Below are positions 5,990 to 6,410 of a stretch of 6,410 nucleotides of DNA, one piece after another. Below the pieces are notes generated by a model, which saw only the letters and a program-made list of their open reading frames with translations, was not told the DNA's origin and did no database searches. The number at the start of each line of letters is the position of its first letter. Position 1 is the first letter of the stretch. Made by a program: the position numbers and the translations under genes. The stretch is taken from assembly GCA_013154135.1 (NCBI GenBank), contig JAADDB010000215.1, forward strand, positions 1 through 6,410, given 5' to 3'. This DNA comes from Chloroflexota bacterium. GTDB taxonomy: Bacteria; Chloroflexota; Anaerolineae; JAADDB01.

Positions 5990-6016
5990 TCTATAATGTA
6001 GCGCGGATCACGTGAA
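5990..6016 (-). promoter_or_regulatory. Candidate flp promoter with embedded palindrome
   Basis: On the minus strand TTCACG (6016-6011) and TATAGA (5995-5990) are separated by 15 bases, a weak sigma-70-like pair about 70 bases before the flp start. The 8-bp palindrome TCACGTGA (6008-6015) overlaps the -35 hexamer and could be an operator. A plus-strand TATAAT at 5992 has no -35 partner at normal spacing. Position supports a promoter; sequence match is modest. Confidence 0.35.
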
Positions 6017-6028
6017 CTTTCTATAGTG

Positions 6029-6055
6029 CTTTAGTCCCATTTTCCCGATGGACTG
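6029..6055 (-). promoter_or_regulatory. GGGACTAAAG site and short inverted repeat
   Basis: Minus-strand GGGACTAAAG (6038-6029) equals one half of the GGGACTWWAGTCCC-type palindrome bound by DosR/NarL-class response regulators, but the second half (CACTAT) diverges. Just upstream AGTCCAT and ATGG(G)ACT form a 7-bp stem with one bulge around CGGGAAA. A regulator site or the tail of a leader RNA are both possible; neither is shown. Confidence 0.3.
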
Positions 6056-6142
6056 ACGAAACGCGGCGGTGCAGCACTGGGGTCGCGAACGGGCGGATTC
6101 CCGGCTATCCCCTCACGGATTCGCGTCCCAGCCGTTTTCAGT
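6052..6142 (-). other. Candidate structured leader RNA or complex inverted repeat
   Basis: Read on the minus strand, five helices nest. ACTGA-AAACG (6142-6133) pairs with CGTTT (6063-6059) and TCAGT (6056-6052). CTGGG (6131-6127) pairs with CCCAG (6081-6077). CGCGA (6125-6121) pairs with TCGCG (6088-6084). ATCC (6120-6117) pairs with GGAT (6110-6107). That is 24 Watson-Crick pairs in 91 nt with small internal loops and one 13-nt bulge. An alternative helix CGGCT/AGCCG competes with the second one. Stretches GGGACGC and TAGCCGGG recall cyclic-di-GMP-I riboswitches, but that family's closing helix and GAAA-capped stem do not form, so no family is claimed. Confidence 0.35.
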
Positions 6143-6148
6143 AGCATC

Positions 6149-6163
6149 TTGGCGGCGGACGGG
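6149..6163 (+). repeat. 15-bp direct repeat, copy 1
   Basis: TTGGCGGCGGACGGG, repeated exactly at 6258-6272, 109 bp away. The two copies bracket the inverted heptamer array. Confidence 0.8.
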
Positions 6164-6175
6164 ACGAGGGCCTAA

Positions 6176-6203
6176 AGAGTAACGATTGACGATTAACGAT
6201 TAA
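6176..6203 (-). repeat. TTAATCG-type heptamer array, inverted copy
   Basis: Read on the minus strand: TTAATCG, TTAATCG, TCAATCG, TTACTCT. Same family as 3098-3125 and 3178-3212 but in opposite orientation, 26 of 27 bases matching copy B. It brackets the flp-to-methyltransferase block from the other side. Confidence 0.85.
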
Positions 6204-6257
6204 AAGGCTGAACGCCGGTTGGCCCTTCAATGCCGGGCTGGCGAGAGAAAATCCCCA

Positions 6258-6272
6258 TTGGCGGCGGACGGG
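6258..6272 (+). repeat. 15-bp direct repeat, copy 2
   Basis: Identical to 6149-6163. It lies nine bases before the left arm of the foldback. Confidence 0.8.
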
Positions 6273-6281
6273 TCCGAGCCT

Positions 6282-6410
6282 TGGCGGGGTGCCGGCGTTC
6301 TCGCCCCGTGCCAGAAAAGAGTTTTTGGTGGGTGGTCGGCGGGCTTCGCCCGCCGCCCACCCACCAAAAACTCTTTTCTGGCACGGGGCGAGAACGCCGG
6401 CACCCCGCCA
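6282..6410. repeat. Near-perfect foldback, 63-bp arms, 3-nt loop
   Basis: Arms 6282-6344 and 6348-6410 are reverse complements at 62 of 63 positions; the one mismatch is T6336 opposite C6356. The loop is TTC. On the minus strand the tip reads GCGAAGC, a DNA mini-hairpin known to be unusually stable. The arms contain no gene. The right arm ends on the last base of the window, so this may be a real palindrome or a folded-back contig end. Confidence 0.9.

Larger units (their letters stand above)
5920..6281. other. Non-coding region upstream of flp
   Basis: No supportable gene in this stretch on either strand. From flp outward it holds the ribosome site, a small imperfect hairpin (5938-5958, GTTG-CAG against CTG-CAAC), a weak promoter candidate, the palindrome TCACGTGA, a GGGACTAAAG site, a foldable 91-nt segment (6052-6142), one inverted heptamer array and two copies of a 15-bp repeat. 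A short frame at 6193-6384 on the minus strand runs through the foldback and is judged non-coding. Confidence 0.7.

Noticed and set aside
5992..5997. Plus-strand TATAAT promoter
   Set aside because: No -35 hexamer at suitable spacing and no plus-strand gene downstream.
6052..6142. Canonical cyclic-di-GMP-I riboswitch
   Set aside because: GGGACGC and TAGCCGGG words are present, but the family's GGCAA/TTGCC closing helix and GAAA-capped stem cannot be formed.
6193..6384. 63-codon minus-strand frame upstream of flp
   Set aside because: It is made largely of foldback and repeat sequence, has no ribosome site, and its peptide has low complexity typical of repeat translation.

Overview
The window is GC-rich and carries one gene cluster. 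Every convincing gene lies on the minus strand, so transcription runs from high to low coordinates. The cluster is a tad (tight adherence, Flp-type IVb pilus) locus. In transcription order it has a Flp prepilin (5725-5916), two tandem TadE-like pseudopilins (5198-5581 and 4830-5195), a TadG-like protein (3897-4823), an isoprenylcysteine/phospholipid-type membrane methyltransferase (3222-3827), a CpaB/RcpC protein (2169-2996), an A24 prepilin peptidase (1541-2167), TadB (612-1544) and TadC (1-599, cut by the window edge). No ATPase (TadA/CpaF), localiser (TadZ/CpaE) or secretin (RcpA/CpaC) is inside the window. The first two would have to lie downstream of tadC or elsewhere.

The locus makes a coherent machine. 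The peptidase would trim the Flp prepilin and the TadE pseudopilins at a G/A-Q site. TadB and TadC would form the inner-membrane platform. CpaB and TadG would act outside the membrane in assembly or anchoring. Expression looks tuned: a strong Shine-Dalgarno serves flp, and an intrinsic terminator directly after flp would leave the pilin mRNA in excess over the rest of the operon. The genes from cpaB to tadC are almost gapless, with a 1-nt gap, a 4-nt overlap and a 12-nt gap.

Two non-coding islands stand out. At 3006-3223, between the methyltransferase and cpaB, are three arrays built on a 7-bp period plus a small hairpin. At 5920-6410, upstream of flp, are a candidate promoter with palindromic sites, a strongly foldable 91-nt segment, an inverted copy of the heptamer repeat, a 15-bp direct repeat and a near-perfect 63-bp-arm foldback that reaches the last base. 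The foldback may be a real palindrome or an assembly artefact.

The organism is probably a bacterium of Chloroflexota or a similar high-GC lineage with no classical outer membrane. I infer this from the Tad gene set without a visible secretin and from the 7-bp intergenic repeats, which resemble filler I associate with Chloroflexota genomes. No marker gene here proves it.
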